64,000 nucleotides of DNA. Origin: Pyrocephalus nanus (taxonomy: Eukaryota > Chordata > Aves > Passeriformes > Tyrannidae). Below the pieces are notes generated by a model. It was given only the letters and a program-made list of their open reading frames with translations, had not been told where the DNA came from and made no database searches. Where the stretch lies: the NCBI GenBank assembly GCA_038380795.1, contig CM076266.1:12794001-12858000 (forward strand). Direction: 5' to 3'. A program made the translations under genes and the position numbers. Every line of letters starts with the position of its first letter. Position 1 is the first letter of the stretch. Positions 37,089 through 50,900 of this stretch are shown in pieces.

Positions 37089-39974
37089 AACCTTTATTTG
37101 CAAAAATGGGATGATTTCCTGAAACACTCTTTGGATATTTTAAGATGACTCTCAAAACTAGAAAGAATTCCCCATTAATATTTTTCCAGTGTTAGAATTT
37201 TATTGCAAATCAAATATGTATCCCCTCAAGAACCTTATACATTTGTTTTAAATGACCTACTGTTTTATTACATTGGTTGGATTTGCCTATGCTGAGTTTA
37301 TGGCTTTCTAATGAAACCCTTATTTGTGTTTCATTTCAGTGGAAAAGTGTCCCATGGCCTATACCTTGGTCACAGTTGTTTTAAAAAGTACTTCTCAGTG
37401 GACCTGTCAGAACAACTTAGTCCACATAAATGATGACATTCCTTCATGACCTTAATGAAGGACTGTTTAACCTTCTTTAGCAGCCATGAAAAGGAGTAAG
37501 ACAGCTTCCAACTCTGTTGGATGACAAGATGTCCTGAGAATTTCTGCCTTTGAATCTGCAAACTTATATATTATCTTTTGCTGTGGAGCAGAGCCATGCA
37601 GCATGAAAAGCCGCTATTTAAAGTGTCTCTAATATATGAGACCGGAAAGCATAAAATGCTCCCAATGCATACTATTTTGGCAGCTCTGCTTAGTCTTTAC
37701 ATAATTAGAATTATTTCAGATGTACAGAGGAAAAAAATTTTGAGACATTTTTAATAATTTTTTTTCCACTGCTTGGCAAATACCACTCAGATGCTGCTGT
37801 GTTATGTAGTTTTATATTCTAGGAGTGGTTTTGATTTAGACTTCATTTTTAGGTTTATTTAGACAGCCCTCCCACCTTTTTTAAAAAAAACTTTGTTCAG
37901 AAATCCCAGTACTGATTCTGTTAAATTAACTTTGCATATCCAAACACCATCTCTCATGTCTTTTATGCACTGGACTGGGTTAAGACAGAGTAACTGAAAC
38001 AGAGGCACTCAGCAGCAAAGAGGAGTCCTTTGTCACACCACATTTTCTTCAGAACAGACACAAGACTCCTATGAAATCAGTTGGGTTTTGGTAATAGTTT
38101 ACATAGCGAGAGTAATTATTCGAGTTTCAGAAATACCATCAACTATACATTTAGGAGGAAGAAAGATTTGAGATACAGCTGCATTTTTGACTCCTTTGAC
38201 ATAGATTAAAACTACAAAAAAATCTGAATATTGAATATCTGAGTTGAAATAGTGAATTTAGGGTTATTTAAAGCGGACTGAAATTTGCCCCTGCCATCAA
38301 GATGACATGCTTTAAACATAAACATCCTGAAGATGGACATATCAAGTTTCCCCTGGGCTTCTAACCAAAAGTCTGCAGGCACTCAGGTATATTTTAAACC
38401 AAGCTTGAGGCTGTCAAGCAAGTATGATCTGAGCACACCTGAAAGGACAAAGCCCCTCCAGGATACGCAGAGACATTTTCTTATGCTTCACTAGTGGAAT
38501 TTCAGTATAACCACTGCCTGTGTGGCATTGCAGAGGCCTTTGTCCAGGTTGTGCTGCATATCCACTTTCTCGGAGCCAAGTCCATTTATGACATCTGACA
38601 GTGTAAATCTAAAAGTTAAGGCACTAGGCCCATTATTAGGTGTCAAAACTTATTAAAAAATGAAGACAACTCTATTCTGATTCCAAATACTGTGTCTGTT
38701 CACTCATGAAAAGTCTTTTAAACTTAAGAGATGATCTTTGTTGAAAGCAGTTTTATGGTCTTTTGTGTAAGGAAATTTCCATTGTCACCTGTGTTGGAAA
38801 AAAATTGGATATAAAGGTGTAAAATATCTAAATGAAAATTGTTACCAATTAAAAATTCATTTGGTTCTTCTGTACATGACAAAGAATAAGCAGATGGCAT
38901 AATAAGATGAGAACAAGAGGAAATTTAGAGATCAAAATATCTAATTTTCTATATTAAATGGAGCAATTACTTCAGGAGGTAATAAACAGAAAATTAAAAA
39001 GATGATAGAGAACAGTTACTTGGTGTTCCTTATCAGCATGCACGGTAGTAGAGATAAATGCTTACATTACCCATTGTTCTGGTCTGGTTTCCTTTTTGAC
39101 TGTCCTGGAAAACTCTTAGCAAAACATTGACAATTGATGGAAGTTCAAAGAACAAGCAACTTGATTTTTTTGTTTGAGAAATAAAAATCAGAAACCATTT
39201 AAAAATGTTATTAATTTAACTTCCTTCTTGAATCTTTAGGTCATGTTTTGCATGTCTTTGCAGAGCAAACACTGAAGAAGGCAGCAGTCAAATAGACTCT
39301 GTAAAAGGCAGTCAGTTGTTACTTTCATATCTAAAGGTGTTCATTTACTATATAATTCAGGGTTTTGCAGACACAACTGCATGCTTCATCACCACTTCTA
39401 GGAAATTGTTTTATGTTGTTTTATAAATCCAATGGGGTCTCAGTTCAACTGAAAAAAATATTACACTAAAGAGTTAGAATCATCTTGGTAATGCTACTTC
39501 TGATCCCAGCTGTGCTAGAACTATACATTAATTGTATCTGTACAAAAGAACAGAGTGTATTAAAGCCTTGACCAGGGATTTTAGAAGTTTTGCAGCTATT
39601 TCATAGCTATGTTTTGTAAGTTGATTATCTTTCTGAAGTTCTGTCCTAATTCCATACCTAGCTTAGTTTTACAAAACTTAGATTAGTAAGATTAGATTTG
39701 CAAAGCCTAGATTATCAAAATGAAAAAGTGACAAATTAATACTATATTATAAATTCTTTTTTTTTAAGTCATTATATGGCATAGTTCATTAATATCTTGA
39801 GAAAAAAAAAACAAATTTAAAACTAACACATACACAACATGGGCAGTAATTTTCCAGTTTGCTTACAAATAGGGAATTAAATTATGGTATTCATCACATT
39901 ATTTAAACGAAGGACTCAGAAGCACTTCTTGTCATTTTGTAGAAAGGGAATGGTCTTCAAGTGTAAAAGCAAAC

Positions 39975-39992
39975 AAAAAAAAAAAAAAAAAA
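39975..39992. repeat. poly(A) tract, 18 bases
   Basis: Mononucleotide A run after gcaaac, with no attached element recognised. Confidence 0.85.
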
Positions 39993-40696
39993 CAGTTAAA
40001 TTGTATTCTCAACTCTACCTGAGAATTTAGTGAATAAAATAAGTAAAGCAACCTAAATCTGACTAATAATCACCATTCCTTCCAAATTCTTCTTTAGTTA
40101 AAATTTCCTTCTGCACTCTGACTGGCAACGCTGATACTATCTTTAGGAGTTATTACTTCTCTTTTTATCTTTGTGTCATCATGCTTAGCAAGGGCAAAAG
40201 GTGAGCAGCCTGAGGAATGAAAGGTGGAAATGAAGCGCACTTTTCCAACAGAAAAATTTCTTAATTAATGAAACACTTTATTTGGAGAAGCTATGAGATC
40301 TTGAACTTTGGTTGGATTCCTTTCAGAATGCCTATTTAAGTCTATTGCATCGTGTTAAACTTAATAGAGATGTAGAGGGAATTTGAAATCATGCAGAGTG
40401 TGAGAATAACTGATTCAATCTTTAATTAAACTAAGTGTGCCTAAAAACCTATATGTGAGAGGCATTCTGAGAGACTAAGATTATGTGACCACAAGCATTC
40501 CAGTCATTTCAGTATATGCATGGAGGTTGCCCAGGTAGCAGAATCTTACACCTGTGCAAAACATCCACCTCACCATTAAGTACAGTTTCTACCACTGTGC
40601 AAGTAGTGCACAAGCAGTAGGAGTGCAGATAGATGTCCAGTGACTCACTGGCAAAGCAAAGGGCAAGTCAGTGCAACAGTGTGTACTACTGATGGC

Positions 40697-40717
40697 AAAA
40701 AAAAAAAAAAAAAAAAA
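40697..40717. repeat. poly(A) tract, 21 bases
   Basis: Mononucleotide A run after gatggc, with no attached element recognised. Confidence 0.85.
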
Positions 40718-43609
40718 GAATAAATGATATTGTGAGTTCTGAAATAAGTTATTCATACCCATGACACTGCTTTTCTCTCAAATAATGTCTTGTCAGTTTT
40801 GGGGGGGTTCAAAAAGAACACACATAGACGTAAAAAAATACAGAGCAAAGTGATTTTTTAAACTAAGGCCATGTGGAGGTATTCTGAATCTTGCTGAATA
40901 TTTCCTATGTGATTAATCCAATTTATACTGTTTCTCACTAGAACTGTAAGATTAAAGATGCTTTCATCTGGGGACTGTATGACAACTCAGCAAGTGCTAC
41001 TGCTGAGCCATGGTGGTATCAGCTTTTAGATTACTTAATCACTGTTAGCTTGCTTTTAGCATCCCTGTGTCCACCAATATTAGGAATGAAATCTTGAATC
41101 CTTTCTCTGATGTTAATAAGTCTTTTTTGGCTTTCTACACATTAGAAACAAAAAATGGATTACACGGAATTAATTTAAGATCATATATCTATTCTTTGTC
41201 AAAATTATATGCTTTTTTAGCAGCAGATATATTTACATGACTCAAGATCCTGGAAGGGGTTGTGCTTTCCTAACTTTGCCAATAATTCTGTACCCAATGA
41301 CTTGGCTATAGCAATGCACTATTTCTGCCCAGTGCTGACAAATTTAGATTGTGTGTCCTTGGAACGATGGAAGATGGAATTAATAGTGTAAATCATATGG
41401 CCAGTCACGGTGAATTGCATTCAAAATATCTTCGCCTAGTTTTTTTGTTTGTTTTGGGTTTTTTATTGGTGCTCTCATTGTTGATGAGAATAACTAGAAG
41501 ATTATCCAAACCAAAATGCCTTTCCAAAAACATAACCAAACTTCGGATATTTCAGAATATCTACTCAGAAATAAGAACCACAAACCTATTGGTTTCTTTT
41601 CCTATGGCCTGACTTAAGCCCAGACACTAAGTAAATACAATGGTAAATATACACAGCTTTCTTGCTGCCTTACTTCTTTTTACTTCTAGCTACAAGGATG
41701 AGTCCTCACAGCCAAAACATTAAGGAGGCCAAGGCACAAAAGAAAAGAGATTGTGAACATCCTACCATCTGCATTTACACTCTGCAAGGTATGTACATTT
41801 CTCTTTGCAAGGGAATATTGAGAAAGGATTCATGAAGCTGGAATGTACAGCAGCTGTGTGTGTAGGATCTGTGTGCAGAGAAAGAACCAATTAATTTATT
41901 TTACTGAGCCCCAAACTGAAGACTGGAGTTTTTAGCTATCAAGGTAGCAAGCAGCAAAAATTTCACCCAAACTTCCCAAGTTTTTACATTTTAATGTAAT
42001 AGTAAGTGACACTGGTCTGTGCTAGAAGTGCCTGGGAAATTTCAGAATCCAGCTAAAAATCACGTTACCATGCAGTATATGCTTCATTATTTCTTTCAGT
42101 TTTCATAATATAGAGCTAAAGAGTTAATGTCACACTCTGAAAAAAAATTCTTTCTTTTCTTCAGTCCTTAAAAGTAGGCATTGGTCTGGCTTTCTTCCAC
42201 AAAATATATTCTCTGTTGAATCAGGTGTGGAAAAATTTATTCTCACAGCAGAGTGAGCTAGATTCTTTCTGACTATTAAGTCTGTAAAGTAGATGATTGC
42301 CTTGATTGCTTCACCTGATTTAGCTGAGGTGGAGCTAAAACATAAATGAAAAACAAAGCTTCTGTTTTAATTTTTGCCTTGGGCTTGACCTTGAATTCCT
42401 CGAGTTCCTACTTGTCTCATTCATTCCAGTACAAGATCTGGAACAATTTCTTGTGTGTTATTTGGGACAACTGTTCAAAGGTGCTGAAAAATGAGAGAAT
42501 GAAACAAAAGGTTAAAAGTAATTTCAGAGACCTCATTGTGCTTACCTATTGCCTTTCTTTGGGGATTCATTTCAGGGAATCAACAGGATGCTTATCCTCT
42601 CTCTGCTCTGGAACTGTCAGTGCCACTATTATAGGTGCTTGATTTATGGACTAAATTTCACACCCTGAATGCAGCCTGTCAAGAGTTTATCTTAAAAAAA
42701 GACTGTATCATCAGACTTCTTATGGATGTTGATAAGGATATGTAGGGCTTATTAAATGCCAGGTATCTGCTTTAGTGAATAACCAAAAAGTTCATGCCCA
42801 AAGAAATAACTCACTGATAAGTGAATGTATAAGCTGCCTTGTGAAATGTGTATTTGTAAATGAGTAAGAAAAATTATGTGTTAAGGGATTAAAGTCTGAA
42901 CTCATTTGTTGTGTAATGATGCTCTATATTAACAATTACTACATCTATTGTTATTAAGATGGGAGGTTATGGCTTTATGATCCCCTGATGAGTAGAATAA
43001 TAGTAGGATGACAGGGAGAAAAAAAACAGGGAATAAAAGGAAACTTATTTCAATTCTTTATGAAAACACAGTCAATAAACTTGTCCAATGTAGACACAAT
43101 GGAAAAAAGGTACTTGAAGTCCAGGAGTGTCAGCCTGGCAGCAGATGGAGCTTACTGTGGCTGTTACAGGCATGGTTATTTTCCCATACCAAGTGGTATT
43201 TTCACAAAAATCACTCCATATTTCTACATAATTACAATGATTTTTATCTCCCCTGGGCTGAGCAAGAGTTTCACTGAATTTCTTATTAACTTTTCATTTC
43301 AGAACTTTTACATTTGACCCTAGAGACATTCCAGGTTCAGTGAAGGAGGTGATGGAGAAGGGACTCTGCAGCACAGAAAAGCTTTCCACAGATGCAGAAG
43401 TAAAGTATTTGCCATTTCTTTCAAAAAAAAAAATATTTTATGAATGGAAAAATTCATAGGAAAAGCGTAATAAAGGTGCAGGGAAAATATCTGAGCTCAG
43501 AGTTTGAACAGCTTATATGGAAGAAGTGTGGCACAAAACATCAAGTGATTTCACGGCAATACTCAAGACCCAAGAGACGGTTAGAAGACAGAGGTCCTCA
43601 GAGGAGAGG

Positions 43610-43795
43610 AGAAATGGGTCTGTTCAGTGTTCAGAAGTGAAGAGTAAGGGGACTGAGGGGAGATCTCATTGCTGTCTTCAAAATACCTAATGCAAGAATG
43701 TAACACAGCTCACTCATCTTTGCAGTGTCCAAGTGATGTGACAGGAGGCAACAAAACTTGGGAAACAAAAAATTTCAATTGGATCTAGGGAAATG
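43610..43795 (+). mobile_element. ancient CR1 fragment
   Basis: The words tgttcagtgttcagaag, ggggactgaggggagatctc, attgctgtcttcaaaatacct, and later gtgacaggaggcaacaaaacttgg and caattggatctagg follow the order of the CR1 region at the end of ORF2 (compare ctggagaagaggagactgagggga at 47630). Divergence is high with several indels, and no terminal octamers remain. It is older than the copies at 47.6 and 52.1 kb. Confidence 0.7.
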
Positions 43796-46700
43796 ATCTC
43801 TCCAAGCCATTTATTTGTTTGGTTGGTTGTTTTTTCAAATCTGTGGGTACCCTCGGTTTCTAAAGGGTTCACAAATATTTTAAAGTGATTTTCTCTTTAA
43901 ATGATGAAACACCATACTTTTGTATCATAAAAAAACCACAGCTAAACAATACCAAAATATTAGTAAAGGGGAAGAATGAGTCTGGAAATACAAAGAATCC
44001 CTGAGATCCATTCTTACATAAGATATGCATTGATTTAGGAATGTACAAGTAATGGAATATTTATGATTAAAAGAATTGTAGCATCTGAGGAAATTGATGT
44101 GATTTAGAAAAAATGGGGATGAGAGAAAAGAGAAAGGAACAGCATAAGAAGTAAATGAATGCCTCAGTTGCTGAACATTTACATTTTTTTCAGTTTGCCT
44201 TGGAATTAGCCTCCTTATCTGCAGGAAATGGGCCACATTTTTAATATTTCACTGAACCAGTAATAAGCTTTTTAGCAACTCTCTAAATTGCATAATAATC
44301 TGAAATTATGGGTGTATGTATTGCATCATCTGTGAAACTTGCTTCATGCATTTTATTGCCAAAGGAATTCAAAGAGAATTTGAATGGGAAACATTTTCAA
44401 CCACAGAACTTCTGGTGACATTTTTCCAAAGGAAAACTGTATAGCCTGCTTGTTTCCCTGACAGATAGATTCTGAACCACTAAAATAGCATTGGAAGCAT
44501 ATGGCAGCACATTCTTGCACGATGGAATGGATTATTTAAACTCCATAGAGGCCATGATAGCTCTTTTCAACATTTTTGTTGCCTGTATCCAGGCAGCACC
44601 TTACTCAGGTTCTTGTTTGGTTTGGGATATGAATCCCCCTCTCTCTTCCCATACACTGTGTTGGGAAGGATTTCAGGAAACAGCAGAAAGTTCTACTGCT
44701 CCAGACCCAAACAGTTGTACAGTGGTGCTAATTTTCAGGCATCATTGCCCTTTACTAATACCCTAGCATCAGTTTATAAATCCTGTACTGTGAGTCAAGC
44801 TCGTAAGTCACTGCAGGTAAGGCTGAGTTTCTGAAGTGTGATTTTAAAGGATGATTTTTTTAAAAAAATAATGGATTTCAGGTTTTATTCTATTTATGTT
44901 CTAGTTTTCCAGACTGGATTTCATGCCTGAAAAATTTTCCTTCCCCTAGAAGGTTGGAAATTCCTCTCATACTCTCTTTCTCTTTATTTTTTTTTTTTTT
45001 TTTAAATAAGGGCAGAGATATTTTCCTAAGCAATACTTGTAAGGAAAAATATATCTTAGGCAAACCCAAAAGTTTTTATCTCTATATATATAAGATATTA
45101 AAAAATTTGAGGAGTATATCTATACACCACTTTTATGATGCTGTACCTATTTTATATCTGTGGTTTTGTTTCTCATATATTTTTTAAAATTAGGAAGATC
45201 AAGGTTCCTTAGTGCTACTACTCTTCCAGAGAAAGTATGGCATGGTATTCTTCATAGCTGAAAACCTTCCATTGGAGACTGGCAGCTTTTAGAGAACACA
45301 ATGTATTAGTTACACAACAGTGTGCTTTGTATAACTTGTCCTTTGTCCCAGAGAGAAAACTAGGTTAAACTTAATATGGTTTGTATGTAGATAGGTGTTA
45401 ACAGAGAACCACATTTTGTAATCCAATGTTAGGCAATAGACCATGCATTTCATTTAGTTTGGAAGCAAAAAACCTGCCGCTCAGGTAGAATTAATTACAC
45501 TTTGAGAACATTAATTTCCAATATTTAAAATTCTTTCTAAAGCAGAAGGAGGGTCAGATTCTTCTTTCACTCCCTGACCTAGAAACACAAAACACTGGTT
45601 ATTCAGCTGGATGGAGAAGTGGGGAAAAGACATGAATTTTTATATGCTGCTGCATATAATAGCAATTACTCCTGCTGTTATATGAGTATCACAACATTGC
45701 TTACAAATAACAATTACATCTAACACCCCCTGTCTTACTCAATTGCAATACACAGTAATATCCAGATGAGAAAAATTAAGCTCAAAATGGAAGGAATCCG
45801 AGTTTTTGAGCTTTTAGTAATTTTATCTCCTTTCTATGCTGGTAGAAAACTCTGGGACTGCTATTTTTGCATTATCTTCTAGCAAGATATAGATGGAAAA
45901 AAATTTGTCTGCCAATAAAAAATTAATCCACCACAGAAATGTATGGAGCTGCCTTTATTGTGTGAATTCATCCTCTCCTAAAGAATCTAAAACTTGTGAT
46001 TTTTTCATGCCCACTCAAATTACATGTGTCCACATTTCAGTGTAAAAACTAGAGACAGAAAAGTTGATTCCTTATCTTTAATGGAGTAACTGCTTTCTGA
46101 CAGATCTCTTAGCTGCATCATCCTCAAAGCTAAAAAGGCAATCTAAAAATGGAAAGGCAGAAGTCCTCTTGTAAAAGTTATCATTATCTGGTTAATATAT
46201 AAAGAGTGCTATGTTCTGCTGTGGTAGATCACATAATATTCTCATGCATCTTCCTTAATATCAAGATACTTCAAGTCACATCTCAATTACTACCAAGAGT
46301 TCCAGATGCACCCTGAGTTAATAAAATGCCTGCATAAAATTATAATTGAAAAATTAATATAATTTGATTTGATCACTGACTATAGAGTCTGAAAATCCGT
46401 AAATTAAAAGTAATGACATATCAACATTTTACAGAGGGGGGAGGCAGGCAACAAGGAGGTGATGAAATTATTGTTTGGTCTGCTACATCTGGACCTCTAG
46501 CAGTGGTCTGAGTAAAATGAAAAGAATATTGAGTCTTAAAAAGAAATAGTCTTCCCACTGACTGACTGCATGTCCTCTATCAACTGTATCAGCATATTAA
46601 GAAAGTGCAGAGTAACCTAGTTTTGACCAAACAACAAAACTAAAACACAACAATCTAAAACACACACACACAAAAAAAAAAAAAAAAAACAAAACCAAAC

Positions 46701-47618
46701 AAAAACAAACAAATGGCCACTCTTTATTGGATAGTCAAATAAGTGGCTATTTGATGCCTTAGCAGGAAGGCTAGCCAAGTGCTGTTTAGCATGCTTTTAC
46801 AGATTGCTCAAAGATGACCATAGATGGCTAAAAATTACTGGCAAGAATATTATGTATCCTTCTGGACACATCCACAGCCAGAAGTACACTGGTGAATCAG
46901 AACATATTTGGACAAGGCCTTAACAATCTAAATTCACTTAGATGACTCAAAATTACTCAGATGATGATTAAGGATACCTTCGACACTTAAAACTATTTGT
47001 AGGATAATAGAAGAACCATTTACAGGTAAGGAGTAAATTCATAAAGTTTAAGTTCGGAAAAATGTAAGTAGAGCATGTGTTAAGGAAATCCTTACCTCAC
47101 TGTAATGAGGTGTTTGATATTATTGAGTACACAAATAAGGGAAAACACAAAGTCTAGAGCAAGAAATGTGCTAGACCTGGCAGTCAGAGGCAGATGCCTT
47201 TTGTAAAATAGAAATGCACAATTTTAGTGGAGGATTGAAATGTTATTCTTGTAAAACAGACTATGTTATTGTAATACAATGCCTGAATTACACTTAGTCA
47301 AAAGAAACTGTAGCTTGGTTTTGGTCTTGTACTTCTTGAGTTTTGTGATTAAAAAAAAATACTCATGCAGATCACTGGATTACCTGCTTAGCTGCTGCAG
47401 CCCGTTTAACTGTCCTTGTAAAGAAAAATTAATCACAGAAATCACCACAAGGAGTTACTGACTGGACCTCTATGGTAGATGCTATACATTGAACATGATA
47501 ATGTTCAGGATAAATTTGAACCACTGTCCTTATGAACTTTTTGGAAAAGAAAGACATCAGGATGACGTGATAGCACATCTCTGACAGTTGTAGAAAAACA
47601 CATGAATGATATGGAAAG
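43796..47618. other. non-coding unique sequence
   Basis: No supportable gene. It holds a T17 run (44987-45003) and a CA-to-A simple repeat (46660-46713). Open frames at 44491-44766 and 43925-44236 show no recognised domain. Confidence 0.5.
46660..46713. repeat. (CA)n / poly(A) / CAAA-rich simple repeat
   Basis: About six CA units run into a long A tract and then caaaaccaaacaaaaacaaac. Low complexity on the A-rich strand. Confidence 0.85.
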
Positions 47619-47990
47619 GGACTGTTCAGCCTGGAGAAGAGGAGACTGAGGGGAGACCTCACTGCAGTTACAAACTTCCTTATGAGGGAAGAGGAGGGGC
47701 AGACAATGATCTCTTCTCTGTGGTGACCAGTGACAGGACCCAAGGGAATGGCCTGAAGTTGTGTTGAGGGAGGTTTAGGTTGGGTATTAGAAAAAGGTTC
47801 TTCACCCAGGGGGTGGTTGGGCACTGGAACAGGCTCACCAGGGAAGTGCTCACAACACCAAACCTGACAGAGCTCAAGAAGCACAGGCACATCCTCTGAC
47901 TCTGACGATGGTCCTGTACAGGTCTAAGAGTTGAACTGGATGATCCTTGCAGGTCCCTTCCAACTCAGCATATGCTGTAATTCTGTGATT
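47619..47990 (+). mobile_element. CR1 LINE 3' fragment
   Basis: This is a plus-strand CR1 with its 3' end intact. It starts gactgttcagcctggagaag, continues gactgaggggagacctcactg, tgacaggacccaagggaatgg, ggttgggtattagaaaaagg and cagggtggttgggcactgg-like sequence. It ends ggatgatccttgcaggtccc, ttccaactcagcatatgctg, taattctgtgatt, with the terminal octamer. The residual ORF2 C-terminus is broken by stops. The minus-strand frames over it (47429-47892) are shadows. Moderate divergence suggests an intermediate age. Confidence 0.92.
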
Positions 47991-50900
47991 GTTCATTCAT
48001 AACCTGGAGGTTTGAGAACGAAGCTTGTCTTTTTGTACTTAATTGCCAGGAAAAAATATATTAACATAATTGTCTTTTTTTTTAAATTGTGTTCACAGAA
48101 AAAGTCACCATTTTAACCCAAGAATAATTACAGTGTAAGAAACTCTGGTCATGCATGACTGAGGTACAGTAGTTTAAAGTGATTTTCTGAATACTTTGCA
48201 TTGACCAAGCACAACTTGCAGAGGGCTGAAAGTCCATTGCCAGCTTTGTGTTATTGGGACTCAGTGATTCTCTTATCTGTTCTCTCCTGTAAATTGACTA
48301 CTGAGCTGTGCCTTGCCTGAAGGTTCTGAATCTGTCTCTGCAGAGGGCAGAGTGACTCAGAAGTTTAGATCCCAGTGGGTCAGGACAGGAGAAGGGGCAT
48401 AGTTTCCTTCCAAGAGTTCCAGGGTTTTTGGATGCTGGTTGAGATGTTACTTGGTTAAAGAAAACACAACCTAAATAACATATGGCAAAGACAAGTAAGA
48501 GCTGCTAAGAAGTAGATATTCTTTTAACTCCTTTCATGGCAGGTCACTTCTGCTGATCCTGAGGGTTGTAGTGCTACCTGCACCATTACTGTCCCTTTCC
48601 TGACTGGCTTCTGAGAGAGTCAGCAGAGCACGTCTGAGAGCAAGTCTGGAATGCCTGAAACTGAAGCCCCTCCTCCAAATTCTTCCCCAACCTGTGCTCA
48701 CCTGTGTCTTTGCAATACATGTCTTATGCCTGTAGTTGGCTCATGCAGCAAATTCCCTTGTGCTTCATGTTTTTGTATATTAGTTAATTTCCCTTCAGAG
48801 AAGGATGTATTCCCTTTCTTGTTTCCTCATAATCATCCTGAAAAGTTTTTGCTCTCATGTTGTGTCATTCCTACCAAAGTGGGAGGATTGGCATCCCTAG
48901 CTACAAGCTGTTTGGGATACAGTGGAATGAGGTAAGAGCAGCTATAACACACACCTCCTTCATATCATGCTTGATGAAGGGTAATTTCTGTTGGTTTTAA
49001 GGGATTTTTTTGTTTATATTCTAGGAATGGGACACTCACGAGAGCCATGCTGTCATGCTGGTGCACTCAGGTATATGAGACAGGCCAGTCAGTAGGATTT
49101 ACTAGCTTGGCTGGAGTTACCAAACAATGCAGCTATATGGTACCAGGTACAACGCTATGGCAAACTTAGAATGGGAGAAGAACAAGCCAATATGTATGAA
49201 CCAACAGTTTGGTTGCAAAAGATACAGCCTTTTTTTTTTTTTTTCTTTTAGCGCAATGCAGATGTCTGAATAGTGTATCACTGACAATTACAAAATAGGC
49301 AGTTTCTATTTCAGTCAGAAATCCACTTGGGAAATGGTAAGATTCCAACCTCCCTGAATAAACTGAATTTTAATATAGTAATTTTGAATTATTATCAGCT
49401 CACAAATCTTGAAGAAATAAGGAAAGGGAAGGGTGGCACTACACTTCCTCTTCTGTTTTGCTTTAGTTAAAAGGAGAAGGAAACTCAATGATTTGTACAC
49501 CACCCTCATTCCCTATGAATAAGAAAGAATCAAATAATAATATTTGAAGGAAGCACTTTTAGGAGACCTACATATACTACCTATGTAAAATTACACTCAA
49601 ATCCTAATGTGTTCTGACTACAGTGTAGGAAAGAATTTTTTATGAAGACCTTTGATCCAGCCCATTTTATGGTGAGCAAGGTTCAGTTTATATCAGCTGG
49701 GCCCACATTTTTTCATTAGCATTTCATTATTCATTCAAACTCAGTCATAGTGAATGTTCACTGGGCATTTCCCTGGAGTCAGTATAAGTACCTAAGTGAA
49801 TTGCATATGCAAATATTGGGTATAATGAAGTGCAGATTCAAAATAATAGCCACTAACTAGTAAGCCATTTTGAACAATCTGGGCTATAAAAGTATAAGAA
49901 TGGTGATGTGTGCTGTCAATTGTATGAACCAGAAAAAAAAAATTACGGAAAACCACATAGCTTCATATTTCATCATATTTCACTTCACACCAACCTTGTT
50001 TTCCAGCTCTTTGCCTCCTTTTGTCAAGTGTTAACAGCATAAAAGATTTTACTGCAAGGATATCAACTTCATAATCATTTTTTAAAATGTGTCCCATCAG
50101 CAGACAAATAAAATTTGTCCAAGAGAAAAATAATGGAGCCAGACCAAAAAGGAATAAAATCTTCTTGAAGGTTGATTCACTTTTTAATCTGAAAAAGAGA
50201 AATAAAAATACTACCCAACCAAATGATGTTAAAAATCAACAGCTATCAATATTTTATGCCTCAGTCAAGAATATGGACATCACCTAAACACTCTGGTGAC
50301 ATAAGAGGAGCAAAAATTTTTATTTTATATTTGGGTTTGGTGTTTGTCTTACATTAAAGGTGCATTAAAAAGCACTTTTTAGCTCAGGATCTTAATGCAT
50401 GTTACAAAAGTGATGACTCCTAGGTGTGGAATCTTCCCTCCGTTCAGGTGGGAAGATTAAAAACTGTTCAGAGGGGAGTGACTAGCTGAAGTCATTTAGC
50501 AAACTAATGTTTAAACTGGTAAATTTAAAAAACTCCTCGTTATTGGTTCTTTGAGCATGGCCCAAACTCGGATGACACTCAGTGATTTCTGGTGTCTGCA
50601 GATACAAATTTGTGTTTAATGGCTTGGAGGATACAGTTTATAAATTTGTACAGAGCTAAAGCAATTGCTTGTTCTGGATTTATACTGCAATAAAGTCTTT
50701 TTTCTTGCTTGAATGTATCAGTAGTTCTTATTGGCTGCTAATATCATCCACTAGCAAATAATTGATAAAGCTCCACTGGTCACAACTCATATCTTTTTAT
50801 CCTGAGATCATACATGTGAGCTATGGCTCACTGTTATTCCTTAAAGCACACCTCTGGGGGAAAGAATCAGATCTCCATTTACTCTGACAATAAAATAATT

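Larger units (their letters stand above)
37095..43609. other. non-coding unique sequence
   Basis: AT-rich unique DNA. No open frame with splice signals or a domain could be defended. It contains an A18 tract (39975-39992), an A21 tract (40697-40717) and a G8 run near 40801. Nothing else stands out. Confidence 0.5.

Noticed and set aside
47429..47892. 153- and 70-codon minus-strand frames
   Set aside because: They are antisense to a plus-strand CR1 fragment whose terminal octamer and word order fix the orientation.
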